DNA of 64,000 bases from Thiohalophilus sp. (lineage in GTDB: Bacteria; Pseudomonadota; Gammaproteobacteria; UBA6429; Thiohalophilaceae): positions 1-64,000 of the forward strand of contig NZ_JAXHMV010000012.1 of NCBI RefSeq assembly GCF_034521165.1, written 5' to 3'. This document shows positions 8,458 to 15,721 of this stretch, piece by piece. The notes beneath the pieces are model-generated. The model ran no database searches and was not told the origin of the DNA. It saw only the letters and a program-made list of their open reading frames with translations. Within the stretch, counting starts at the first letter, position 1. Each line of letters starts with the position of its first letter. A program made the position numbers and the translations under genes.

Positions 8458-9378
8458 TCAGGCGTTGGGAAAATGTCGGGACAGTTTGTGCATGCCGGCA
8501 CCCAGATCCTCGCCGAGTGAAATCACCTGGCTCCGCTCGATGGCGGCGCTGTGCCGGGTCGCGATCGGACCGCCGATGAACACGGGAATATCGTCGCACT
8601 GGCGGGAGAGATCGCTCAGCTCTTGCTGGAGTTGATTGCTGCCGATGTCGACTGATCCGGACAGGATAATGCCCTCGCTCTGCGTGCGCCCGGCAACCTG
8701 GGGCAGTTCCGAAAGCGGCATGTTGGCGCCAAGCATAATCAGCTGATAACCGCGCGCATGCAGCGACAGGGCCAGCAGCAACAGACCAAACTCGTGCTGT
8801 TCCGAAGGCAGACAGGCAATCACCAGCCGGGGGCCCTTGTTCTGGCGATTGCGATGATGGAAGCGGGCGCCCAGTTTGTTGCGCATGAAGACACTGAAAA
8901 AATGCTCTTCGGCAATCCCGCACTCGCTCGTCTCCCAGCGCTGGCCGAATTCCCGTAACAGCGGCAACAGCAACTGGCGGGTGACCACCTCGACCGGATA
9001 GAGGCTCATGGCCTCGTTATAGATGTCTTCCAGGACGGCCTCGTCGAACTGACTGGTGGCCAGTAACATTTGCGAGATGTAGCGCTGCCAGGGTTCACGG
9101 CTGGCCTGAGTGGGGGTGTGCTCCGGACTCTGCAATGCCCGGGCAACCTGGCTGATGGCAATGCCTTCATCCAGCATCTGACAGATGCTTCGGATCTGGT
9201 TGACATCCTCGTCCGAGTAGAGACGGTGTCCGCTGGGCGTGCGCCGGGGATTGAGCAGGCCGTAACGTCGTTCCCAGGCGCGCAGGGTCACACTGTTGAC
9301 GCCGGTCAGCGCCGAAACGGTGCTGATGGCATACAGGGCCGGCGCGGCGTCATGGGGATTGCTGGAGAGTTGACTCAT
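8458..9378 (-). CDS. litR: CarH/LitR-type MerR-family B12-dependent photoreceptor repressor
   Basis: A 306-residue regulator. Residues about 15-82 form a MerR winged-helix domain (TLRAWERRYGLLNP...SGHRLYSDEDV). They are followed by a helical cap and a cobalamin-binding domain. The light-sensing signature W-x9-E-H is intact (W148, E158, H159), and so is the B12 motif E193-x-H195-x-x-G198 with downstream SGSV and GG (269-270). In the characterised CarH family, adenosylcobalamin drives tetramer formation and DNA binding in the dark, and light breaks the tetramer. The start is ATG at 9378, preceded by GAGG. The gene heads the lipid operon and its promoter is overlaid by 11-base repeats, so autoregulation is likely. 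Confidence 0.92.
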   Translation of the reverse strand: MSQLSSNPHDAAPALYAISTVSALTGVNSVTLRAWERRYGLLNPRRTPSGHRLYSDEDVNQIRSICQMLDEGIAISQVARALQSPEHTPTQASREPWQRYISQMLLATSQFDEAVLEDIYNEAMSLYPVEVVTRQLLLPLLREFGQRWETSECGIAEEHFFSVFMRNKLGARFHHRNRQNKGPRLVIACLPSEQHEFGLLLLALSLHARGYQLIMLGANMPLSELPQVAGRTQSEGIILSGSVDIGSNQLQQELSDLSRQCDDIPVFIGGPIATRHSAAIERSQVISLGEDLGAGMHKLSRHFPNA

Positions 9379-9385
9379 CTTGACC

Positions 9386-9433
9386 TCGACAAAAGTTATA
9401 CAAAATATATACAAAACTTTTCTATCTTGTCAA
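9386..9433 (-). promoter_or_regulatory. litR operon promoter with three 11-base operator repeats
   Basis: On the - strand, TTGACA (9433-9428), an 18-base spacer and TATATT (9409-9404) make a good sigma70 promoter. On the + strand, TATACAAAA occurs at 9397 and again at 9408, exactly 11 bases apart; a weaker copy, TCGACAAAA, is at 9386, again 11 bases away. Three tandem repeats at helical spacing across the -10 region are what is known for CarH operators. The repressor would occlude RNA polymerase. Confidence 0.7.
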
Positions 9434-9455
9434 CAATATTGCAGTAAATTATGCT
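9427..9455 (+). promoter_or_regulatory. Candidate divergent promoter for the Sel1/peroxidase pair
   Basis: TTGTCA (9427-9432), a 17-base spacer and TATGCT (9450-9455) form a plausible sigma70 promoter on the + strand. Its -35 overlaps that of the litR promoter on the other strand, so the two could compete. This is a sequence match only. Confidence 0.4.
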
Positions 9456-9504
9456 AATATTTAAAAAAACAGGTAGTTATAGCAGATTTAGCCTGTACTG
9501 AGAT

Positions 9505-9534
9505 TATACAAAAACTTGTACAAGAGGTATACAG
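9505..9534 (+). promoter_or_regulatory. Second cluster of CarH-like half-sites
   Basis: Three TAC-centred repeats (TATACAAAA, TTGTACAAG, GGTATACAG) have centres at 9508, 9520 and 9531, spaced 12 and 11 bases. They lie directly before and across the ribosome site of the Sel1 gene. They resemble the repeats at the litR promoter, so the same repressor may bind here. The spacing is less regular than in the first cluster. Confidence 0.45.
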
Positions 9535-9831
9535 ATGAATTCTGATTTGCTTTCCCGGCTGGTCCTGTACGGCAACGATCCGGCACTGGTGAAGACGATC
9601 CGCGAGGCGGCCGAAAGCGGCGATATCGATGCCCAGTACGCCCTGGGCCTGATTTATGCCGAAGGGCGGGGCATTGAGCCTGATCTGGTGGCGGCCTATC
9701 TCTGGCTGTCCCGGGCTCTGGCGCGAGGCGACCGGGATGCCGGGGATTTACGCCACATCGTGTTGCAGCAGATGAGCCCGGCCCAGATTGCCGAAGCCGA
9801 GCGTCAGCAAAGCGGGGCGCGCTGGCAATGA
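9535..9831 (+). CDS. Sel1-repeat protein, small
   Basis: A 98-residue protein with a single recognisable Sel1/TPR-like repeat (AESGDIDAQYALGLIYAEGRGIEPDLVAAYLWLSRAL, residues about 27-63). Such repeats mediate protein-protein contacts. It has no signal peptide, so it is probably cytoplasmic. The ATG at 9535 has AAGAGG upstream, overlapping the putative repressor half-sites. Its stop overlaps the peroxidase start as ATGA, so the two are co-expressed. The partner is unknown. Confidence 0.8.
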   Translation: MNSDLLSRLVLYGNDPALVKTIREAAESGDIDAQYALGLIYAEGRGIEPDLVAAYLWLSRALARGDRDAGDLRHIVLQQMSPAQIAEAERQQSGARWQ

Positions 9832-10379
9832 AATCCTGTCTGCGATTATTGGGGTGGGTGGGGTTGCTCATCCCCTTGCCGGTGATGGGCGGCGAGTGTC
9901 CCGCCGCGCTGGATTTCAGCGCGCGCACATTGAACGAACAACAAACCATCAACCTCTGCGAGCGCTATCGCCACAGGGTGGTGCTGATTGTCAACACTGC
10001 CAGCAAATGTGCCTTTACACCCCAGTATGAAGGGCTGGAAGCGCTCTATGCACGTTACCGTTCGCAGGGGCTGGTGGTACTGGGTTTTCCTTCCAACGAT
10101 TTTGCCCATCAGGAGCCGGGCAGTGAGGCCGAGATCCGCAGCTTCTGTCGGCTGACTTACGGGGTGCAGTTTCCGATGTTTGCCAAGACCCGGGTGCGTG
10201 AGGCCAATGCCGATCCCCTTTATGCCTATCTGGGTCGGGCCGCGGGAGAGTTCCCGCAATGGAATTTTCATAAATATCTGCTGGATCGCCAGGGACGGCT
10301 GGTGGGCAGTTACCCTGCTCAGGTGCGCCCCGATGCCCCGGCGCTGATCGAGCAGGTCGAAGCCCTGCTTGGCGAATAA
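9828..10379 (+). CDS. Secreted glutathione peroxidase family protein
   Basis: A 183-residue thiol peroxidase of the glutathione peroxidase family with an N-terminal signal peptide (cleavage near VMGG, residue 21), so it acts in the periplasm. The peroxidatic cysteine is in the segment NTASKCAFTPQY, and the Gln (HQEPG) and Trp-Asn (QWNFHKYL) of the catalytic tetrad are present. The usual PCN motif reads PSN, so that conserved cysteine is missing; a cysteine in SFCRLTYG could be the resolving one. It is coupled to the Sel1 gene and divergent from the light-regulated lipid operon, which suggests defence against lipid peroxides. Confidence 0.88.
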   Translation: MKSCLRLLGWVGLLIPLPVMGGECPAALDFSARTLNEQQTINLCERYRHRVVLIVNTASKCAFTPQYEGLEALYARYRSQGLVVLGFPSNDFAHQEPGSEAEIRSFCRLTYGVQFPMFAKTRVREANADPLYAYLGRAAGEFPQWNFHKYLLDRQGRLVGSYPAQVRPDAPALIEQVEALLGE

Positions 10380-10633
10380 AAGGCCGGTCACGGGTGGTGG
10401 CTGGATTTCGGCTTGTTAGCTCGCACCCCGGGCAATAACCATGTAAAATGGTTGCTTCCCTCGCGACCAGGGTTTGAAGTCCGGGGCCAAGCGGGCCGAT
10501 AACCTTATCGGGCCGAGTATGTCACCGCAGCCGTATGCCTCATTGAACAGGGTGGATTCACCTTTAAACTGACGCGCAAAGCCCACATGTTTTTCAAATT
10601 GGCGCTAATTTAAGGCTGCGTTCCGGGTAAAAA
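10380..10633. other. Intergenic region before suf
   Basis: No gene is supported here. Two hairpins are visible: ACCAT/ATGGT near 10438-10452, and GGGCCGATAA (10493-10502) with TTATCGGGCC (10505-10514). The latter lacks a T-tract. A start-less open frame around 10515-10615 is noted under rejected items. Confidence 0.5.
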
Positions 10634-10721
10634 CCTAGTAAAATACTCAACAAATAACCTTACAAGATAAGGCGTTGAAATTTCGTGAACAGGTCAGTAT
10701 AAAACCAAGTAAATTACTCGG
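10634..10721 (+). promoter_or_regulatory. suf operon promoter with paired palindromes
   Basis: TTGAAA (10675-10680), 17 bases and TATAAA (10698-10703) make a strong sigma70 promoter. Two similar elements flank it: CCTAGTAAAATACTCAA (10634-10650) and CCAAGTAAATTACTCGG (10705-10721); the second would cover the start of transcription. Between them lies the inverted repeat CCTTA-caaga-TAAGG (10658-10672). An iron-sulfur sensing Rrf2 repressor such as IscR would fit, but the core does not match the E. coli IscR type 1 site. Confidence 0.6.
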
Positions 10722-10744
10722 AAATAGTCCGGAGGTTAACCAGG

Positions 10745-12193
10745 ATGACGGCAACACCCGATACAGTGGATGAACTCATCAAACGTGGCTACGAACACGG
10801 CTTTATCACCGAGATCGAGTCGGATACGTTTCCGCCGGGTCTCAACGAAGACGTCATCCGTGCATTGTCGGCCAAGAAAAATGAGCCCGAGTGGATGCTC
10901 GAATGGCGCCTCAAGGCCTATCGCCACTGGCTGACCCTGGAGCAGCCCAGCTGGGCTCATCTGGACTATCCGCCGATCGACTATCAGTCTATCTCTTATT
11001 ATTCCGCGCCGAAAAAAGCCGGCGAGGGCCCGCAGAGCCTGGACGAGGTCGATCCGGAACTGATCGAAACCTACAACAAGCTCGGCATTCCCCTGGAAGA
11101 GCAGATGGCGCTGGCCGGGGTAGCGGTCGATGCGGTATTTGACAGTGTCTCGGTGGCGACCACCTTCCGTGAGAAACTGTCCGAAGCCGGCGTGATCTTC
11201 TGCTCCATGTCTGAAGCCGTTCAGGACTATCCGGATCTGATCAAGCAGTACCTGGGTACTGTGGTGCCGCATACGGATAATTTCTTCGCCTGCATGAATG
11301 CGGCGGTCTTCTCCGACGGCACCTTTGTGTATATCCCGAAGGGCGTGCGTTGCCCGATGGAGCTGTCCACCTATTTCCGGATTAACGAGGCCAACACCGG
11401 CCAGTTCGAACGCACCCTCATCGTGGCCGAAGAAGCCAGCTATGTCAGTTACCTGGAAGGTTGCACCGCGCCGATGCGCGACGAGAACCAGCTGCATGCC
11501 GCCGTGGTCGAATTGGTTGCCATGGACGATGCCAAGATCAAATATTCGACCGTCCAGAACTGGTATCCCGGCAATGCCGAAGGCAAGGGCGGGATCTACA
11601 ACTTTGTGACCAAGCGCGGGGATTGCCGCGGTAAACGCTCGCACATCTCCTGGACCCAGGTGGAAACCGGCTCCGCCATTACCTGGAAATATCCCAGCTG
11701 TATTTTACGCGGTGACGAGTCCACCGGTGAGTTTTACTCGGTGGCCGTGGCCCGCGGTCGGCAACAGGCCGATACCGGCACCAAGATGATTCACATGGGG
11801 CGCGATACCAAAAGCACGATCGTCTCCAAGGGGATCTCCGCCGGTCAGGGCCAGAATGCCTATCGCGGTCTGGTGCGCATGACCCCCAAGGCGGAAAATG
11901 CACGTAATCATACCCAGTGTGACTCGCTGCTGATCGGCGACACCTGCGGGGCGCACACCTATCCGTATATCGAGGTGCGCAACCCGACCGCCAAGATGGA
12001 ACACGAGGCCACCACCTCCAAGATCAGCGAGGACCAGCTGTTCTATTGCCGCCAGCGCGGCCTGTCCGAGGAAGATGCCGTGTCGATGATCGTCAACGGT
12101 TTCTGCAAGGAAGTCTTTAACGAATTGCCCATGGAGTTTGCCGTCGAAGCGCAAAAACTCCTCAACGTCACCCTCGAAGGTGCCGTCGGTTAA
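10745..12193 (+). CDS. sufB: Fe-S cluster assembly scaffold subunit SufB
   Basis: A 482-residue SufB, the main scaffold subunit of the SufBC2D complex, which builds Fe-S clusters in the cytoplasm. The conserved core (PKGVRCPMELSTYFRIN, QNWYPGNAEGKGGIYNFVTKRG, SAITWKYPSC) and the C-terminal region with HEATTSKI and YCRQRGLSEEDA are intact, and the length is normal. The ATG at 10745 follows a GGAGG-containing leader. It heads sufB-C-D-T-A-E, all on one strand. No upstream regulator gene is adjacent, but repeated palindromes flank its promoter. Confidence 0.98.
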   Translation: MTATPDTVDELIKRGYEHGFITEIESDTFPPGLNEDVIRALSAKKNEPEWMLEWRLKAYRHWLTLEQPSWAHLDYPPIDYQSISYYSAPKKAGEGPQSLDEVDPELIETYNKLGIPLEEQMALAGVAVDAVFDSVSVATTFREKLSEAGVIFCSMSEAVQDYPDLIKQYLGTVVPHTDNFFACMNAAVFSDGTFVYIPKGVRCPMELSTYFRINEANTGQFERTLIVAEEASYVSYLEGCTAPMRDENQLHAAVVELVAMDDAKIKYSTVQNWYPGNAEGKGGIYNFVTKRGDCRGKRSHISWTQVETGSAITWKYPSCILRGDESTGEFYSVAVARGRQQADTGTKMIHMGRDTKSTIVSKGISAGQGQNAYRGLVRMTPKAENARNHTQCDSLLIGDTCGAHTYPYIEVRNPTAKMEHEATTSKISEDQLFYCRQRGLSEEDAVSMIVNGFCKEVFNELPMEFAVEAQKLLNVTLEGAVG

Positions 12194-12220
12194 CCCAATC
12201 AAGTTCTGGAGGATAACGAC

Positions 12221-12973
12221 ATGTTGTCGATCAAAAACCTGCACGTGAATGTCGATGGCAAGCCCATTTTGAATGGCCTGAACCTGGAAATCGGCACCGG
12301 CGAAGTTCACGCCATCATGGGACCGAACGGTTCCGGCAAGAGTACCCTGGCCTATGTGCTGTCCGGCCGCGACGGTTATGAAGTGACCGACGGCCAGATA
12401 CTTTATGAAGGTCAAGACCTGCTGGAACTGGAACCCGAAGAGCGGGCCCACAAGGGGATGTTCCTGGCCATGCAGTATCCGGTGGAACTGCCCGGCGTGA
12501 ATAACATGATTTTTCTCAAAGAGTCACTGAACGCCATCCGCCGTGCACGCGGCGAAGATGAGCTGGATTCGGTCAAGTTCATGCAGCTGATCAAGGAAAA
12601 AGCCAAAATGGTCAAGCTGGATGAAAAACTGCTCAAGCGCAGCGTCAACACCGGTTTCTCCGGCGGAGAGAAAAAGCGTAACGAGATTCTGCAAATGGCC
12701 ATGCTGGAGCCGAAGCTGGCGCTGCTGGATGAAACCGACTCCGGCCTGGATATCGATGCACTGCGTATCGTCGCCGAAGGCGTCAATGCGCTGCGCAGTC
12801 CGGAGCGCTCCGTGGTACTGGTGACCCACTACCAGCGGCTGCTGGACTACATTCAGCCGGATCACGTGCATGTGCTGGCACACGGCAAGATTGTCCGTTC
12901 CGGCGGCAAGGAACTGGCACATGAACTGGAAGAGAAAGGTTACAGCTGGCTCGAGGAGGGCGCGGCCGCATGA
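12221..12973 (+). CDS. sufC: Fe-S cluster assembly ATPase SufC
   Basis: A 250-residue ABC-type ATPase that drives conformational change of SufBD. Walker A GPNGSGKST (about residues 32-40), the signature FSGGEKKRNEI and Walker B LALLDETDSGLDID are all present; DETDSGLD is the SufC-specific form. The ATG at 12221 has GGAGG seven bases before it. Its stop overlaps sufD as ATGA, indicating coupled translation of complex partners. Confidence 0.98.
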   Translation: MLSIKNLHVNVDGKPILNGLNLEIGTGEVHAIMGPNGSGKSTLAYVLSGRDGYEVTDGQILYEGQDLLELEPEERAHKGMFLAMQYPVELPGVNNMIFLKESLNAIRRARGEDELDSVKFMQLIKEKAKMVKLDEKLLKRSVNTGFSGGEKKRNEILQMAMLEPKLALLDETDSGLDIDALRIVAEGVNALRSPERSVVLVTHYQRLLDYIQPDHVHVLAHGKIVRSGGKELAHELEEKGYSWLEEGAAA

Positions 12974-14331
12974 GTGCAGCCAACGAACAATCCCGTCAAT
13001 GGTTTGAAAACCTGGTCAAATCCGGCCAGGTGACACTGCCGACTGACAAGTTGAACTGGCTGGATGCTGCCCGGCAGCAGGCCCAGCAGGCCATCAATAC
13101 CCTGCCGGTACCCTACCGCAAGCAGGAAGAGTGGCGCTATACCAGTATCGATGGACTGCTCAAGCAGGAATTCAAGCCGGTCAATGAACCGTTCACCGCG
13201 TTGCACGCCGTCGATCTGGAAGACTGGTTACTGCCGGAGATGGATGCCTATCGGCTGGTGTTCGCCAACGGTCGCTGTGTACCGCAATTGTCGAACACCG
13301 AAGAGCTACCCGATGGAGTGCGTATCGGCAGCCTGCGTGCGGCGCTGACGACCGATCCGGATCTGCTGGCCACCTGGTTCGGGCAGACGGCCAATCATCA
13401 GCAGCATATGTTTACCGCGCTGAATACCGCGTTGATTAACGACGGGGTCTTCGTGCATGTGGCACCCGGCGTCAAGGTCGACAAGCCTATCGAGGTGCTT
13501 TACCTGAGTCTGGCCCTGGACGACGCCGTTATCGCTCATCCGCGTAACCTGGTGGTTATGGAGGACGGCAGTCAGGCGACCCTGGTCGAGCGTTTCGTCA
13601 GCACCGGGGATTCGGTCTATTTCAATAACGTGCTTAACGAGATCATTCTCAACGAGTCCGCCTCCCTGACGCATCATCGGGTTCAGGAGGAAAGTCCGCA
13701 GGCCTATCATCTGAGCAGCCTGTTTCTCTCACAACAGAAACAGAGCGAGTACCGGGGCACGGCACTGGCACTGGGTGGGGCCTGGTCGCGGACCGACTAC
13801 AAGGCCCGTTTCCAGGATGAAGAGGCGGTCTGTACCCTCAATGGTCTCTACCTGGCCGGGGAGAAACAGCTGACCGATTTTCATCTGGATATCGATCATG
13901 CCAAACCCCACTGCGCCAGCGAGGAGAACTTCCGTGGCATTTTGTACGGCAAGGGCCGCGCCGTGTTCGATGGCAAGATTCTGGTGGCCAAAGACGCACA
14001 GAAAAGCGATGCGCACCTGCACAACGCCAATCTGATGCTGACCCGCAGTGCCGAGGTCGACACCAAGCCGCAACTGGAAATCTACGCCGATGACGTCAAG
14101 TGCAGCCATGGCACGACTGTGGGCCAGCTGGACCCGGAACAGGTGTATTACATGCGTTCACGGGGCATTGAGACGCCCATGGCGAAGAAGATGCTGTGTC
14201 TCGGGTTCGCTGAGGAGATTATCGATACCATTGAAATCGAGCCGCTGCGCCAGCACGTCCATGAGAGACTTCACTTTACGCTGGACCAGGTCGTAACCGA
14301 ACAGTTGCAAACCGAAGAGGTGGCACCATGA
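12970..14331 (+). CDS. sufD: Fe-S cluster assembly protein SufD
   Basis: A 453-residue SufD, partner of SufB in the SufBC2D scaffold. It has the divergent N-terminal helical part (YRKQEEWRYTSIDGLL), the beta-helix core and the C-terminal signature KCSHGTTVGQLDPEQVYYMRSRG, including the conserved His that takes part at the SufB-SufD interface. The length is typical. It overlaps sufC at its start and sufT at its end (both ATGA). No abnormalities are seen. Confidence 0.97.
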   Translation: MSAANEQSRQWFENLVKSGQVTLPTDKLNWLDAARQQAQQAINTLPVPYRKQEEWRYTSIDGLLKQEFKPVNEPFTALHAVDLEDWLLPEMDAYRLVFANGRCVPQLSNTEELPDGVRIGSLRAALTTDPDLLATWFGQTANHQQHMFTALNTALINDGVFVHVAPGVKVDKPIEVLYLSLALDDAVIAHPRNLVVMEDGSQATLVERFVSTGDSVYFNNVLNEIILNESASLTHHRVQEESPQAYHLSSLFLSQQKQSEYRGTALALGGAWSRTDYKARFQDEEAVCTLNGLYLAGEKQLTDFHLDIDHAKPHCASEENFRGILYGKGRAVFDGKILVAKDAQKSDAHLHNANLMLTRSAEVDTKPQLEIYADDVKCSHGTTVGQLDPEQVYYMRSRGIETPMAKKMLCLGFAEEIIDTIEIEPLRQHVHERLHFTLDQVVTEQLQTEEVAP

Positions 14332-14708
14332 GCGCCAGACATGTTGTATTCCAGCCCCAGGCTGATTCCAATGGTGGCGGCGATGCGCCGGCTATCAACA
14401 GTGACGCACCGCTGGAAGAACGCATCATCGAGGCCCTGAAAACGGTCTATGATCCGGAAATTCCGGTGAATATCTACGAGCTTGGTCTGATCTATAATGT
14501 CAACCTGGATCAGGACAACAAGGTTTTTGTCACCATGACCCTGACCACGCCGGGTTGCCCGGTGGCCGGCTCCATGCCGGGCCAGGTGGAACAAACGGTC
14601 AAGAGTGTGGAAGGGGTCAGCGATGCCGAAGTCGAACTGGTCTGGGATCCGCCGTGGACCATCGATCGCATGAGCGACGAAGCACGTTTGACACTGGGCA
14701 TGTTGTAA
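14328..14708 (+). CDS. sufT: SufT / MIP18-family Fe-S assembly factor
   Basis: A 126-residue DUF59/MIP18 domain protein. The motifs DPEIPVNIYELGLIY (about residues 44-58), TPGCPV with the family's cysteine, and WDPPW are intact. Members help transfer or mature Fe-S clusters into target proteins. A flexible stretch of about 25 residues precedes the domain. The gene starts inside the sufD stop (ATGA) and has a gap of only 15 bases to sufA, so it is part of the operon. Confidence 0.93.
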   Translation: MSARHVVFQPQADSNGGGDAPAINSDAPLEERIIEALKTVYDPEIPVNIYELGLIYNVNLDQDNKVFVTMTLTTPGCPVAGSMPGQVEQTVKSVEGVSDAEVELVWDPPWTIDRMSDEARLTLGML

Positions 14709-14723
14709 GCAGGAGGAATGAGT

Positions 14724-15050
14724 ATGGCTATCCAACTAACCGAAAGCGCCGCCAAACACGTTGAGTCCATGCTGGGCAAACGCGGCAACGGTATCGGCCT
14801 GCGTCTGGGTACGCGTAAATCCGGTTGCACCGGCTTTGCCTATGTGGTCGACTATGCCGATGAAGTGACCGATGACGACGTGGTTTTCGAAAGCCATGGC
14901 GTGAAAGTCGTGGTAGACAGGAAAAGCCTGGCCAACATCGATGGAACCGAGGTCGACTACATGAAGACCAATGCCATCAATGAAGGTTTTGAATTTCGTA
15001 ACCCTAACATCAAGGATATGTGTGGTTGCGGCGAATCCTTCAGCGTCTGA
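14724..15050 (+). CDS. sufA: A-type Fe-S carrier protein (SufA/IscA/ErpA family)
   Basis: A 108-residue A-type carrier that accepts a cluster from SufBCD and passes it to apo-proteins. The three cluster cysteines are present: one in RKSGCTGFAY and two in the C-terminal CGCGESFSV. Two in-frame ATGs lie at 14718 and 14724. The second is preferred, because AGGAGG at 14711 is correctly spaced from it and homologues begin MAIQLTE-like. Whether the orthologue is best called SufA or IscA is uncertain; the operon suggests SufA. Confidence 0.95.
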   Translation: MAIQLTESAAKHVESMLGKRGNGIGLRLGTRKSGCTGFAYVVDYADEVTDDDVVFESHGVKVVVDRKSLANIDGTEVDYMKTNAINEGFEFRNPNIKDMCGCGESFSV

Positions 15051-15074
15051 CAGAACCAACCGGCAGGAGCTTGC

Positions 15075-15509
15075 ATGACGTCACTTGACGATATCGTCGA
15101 TACCTTTGAATTACTGGGTGACTGGGATCAACGCTATCAATACCTGACCGAGCTGGGCGAGAAATTGCCCCCCCTGCCGGAAGAAGCCCGCATCGAGGAC
15201 AACAAGGTCAAAGGCTGTATGAGCCAGGTCTGGGTGCACGCCTACCCCAACCCCGATGACCCCCGGCTGGTCCGCTTTCACGGTGACTGTGATACCAGTA
15301 TTATCAAGGGCGTACTGGCGCTGTTGATTCAGCTGGTCGAGGATCGTACGGTGGACGAGATTCAGGAACTCGATGTTGACGAATTTTTCGAAAAACTGCG
15401 GCTGGACGAACATCTCTCGCCCAATCGCCATGTCGGTGTCTACGCCATTGTCGATCTGATGAAACAGCAGGCCCGACAGCTCAAGGCCAGTGAACAGGTT
15501 ACCGCCTGA
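15075..15509 (+). CDS. sufE: Sulfur acceptor protein SufE
   Basis: A 144-residue SufE, which takes persulfide sulfur from the cysteine desulfurase SufS and delivers it to SufB. The acceptor cysteine is in the segment KVKGCMSQVWV (about residue 48). Length and fold segments are typical. It is the last suf gene, 24 bases after sufA with a GGAG ribosome site. The enzyme it should serve, SufS, is not in this operon or elsewhere in the window. Confidence 0.96.
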   Translation: MTSLDDIVDTFELLGDWDQRYQYLTELGEKLPPLPEEARIEDNKVKGCMSQVWVHAYPNPDDPRLVRFHGDCDTSIIKGVLALLIQLVEDRTVDEIQELDVDEFFEKLRLDEHLSPNRHVGVYAIVDLMKQQARQLKASEQVTA

Positions 15510-15537
15510 TCGGCGTTTCCCGGTACATTAAAGCCTG

Positions 15538-15623
15538 CCACTGAACACACTGCGAGCACCGAACACACTGAAATGGGCAGTTGCATTCTGCGGTGACCTC
15601 CATGTTTTCGGTGTGTTCAGTGG
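15538..15623. repeat. Inverted repeat between suf and slyD
   Basis: CCACTGAACACAC (15538-15550) and its perfect reverse complement GTGTGTTCAGTGG (15611-15623) enclose about 60 bases. GAACACACTG also occurs as a direct repeat at 15543 and 15561. It may be a long-range hairpin at the 3' end of the suf transcript or an interspersed element. No gene is seen in it. Confidence 0.6.
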
Positions 15624-15670
15624 TTTTACCCCTTGTTTGTGCTCAGGACTGGGAACTCAGCACATAGTAT

Positions 15671-15701
15671 AAAAAAAGCCGGGCAGTGCCCGGCTTTTTT
15701 T
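15671..15701. terminator. Bidirectional terminator between suf and slyD
   Basis: AAAAAAA, the stem GCCGGGCA/TGCCCGGC and TTTTTTT form a strong intrinsic terminator working in both directions. It ends the + strand suf operon and the - strand slyD gene, which converge here. Confidence 0.93.
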
Positions 15702-15721
15702 CGTGGTCGCGGTCGGCTGAC

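Noticed and set aside
10515..10615. Start-less frame reading EYVTAAVCLIEQGG...
   Set aside because: A stop lies just upstream, there is no start codon or ribosome site and no family match. A pseudogene tail is possible but not supportable.
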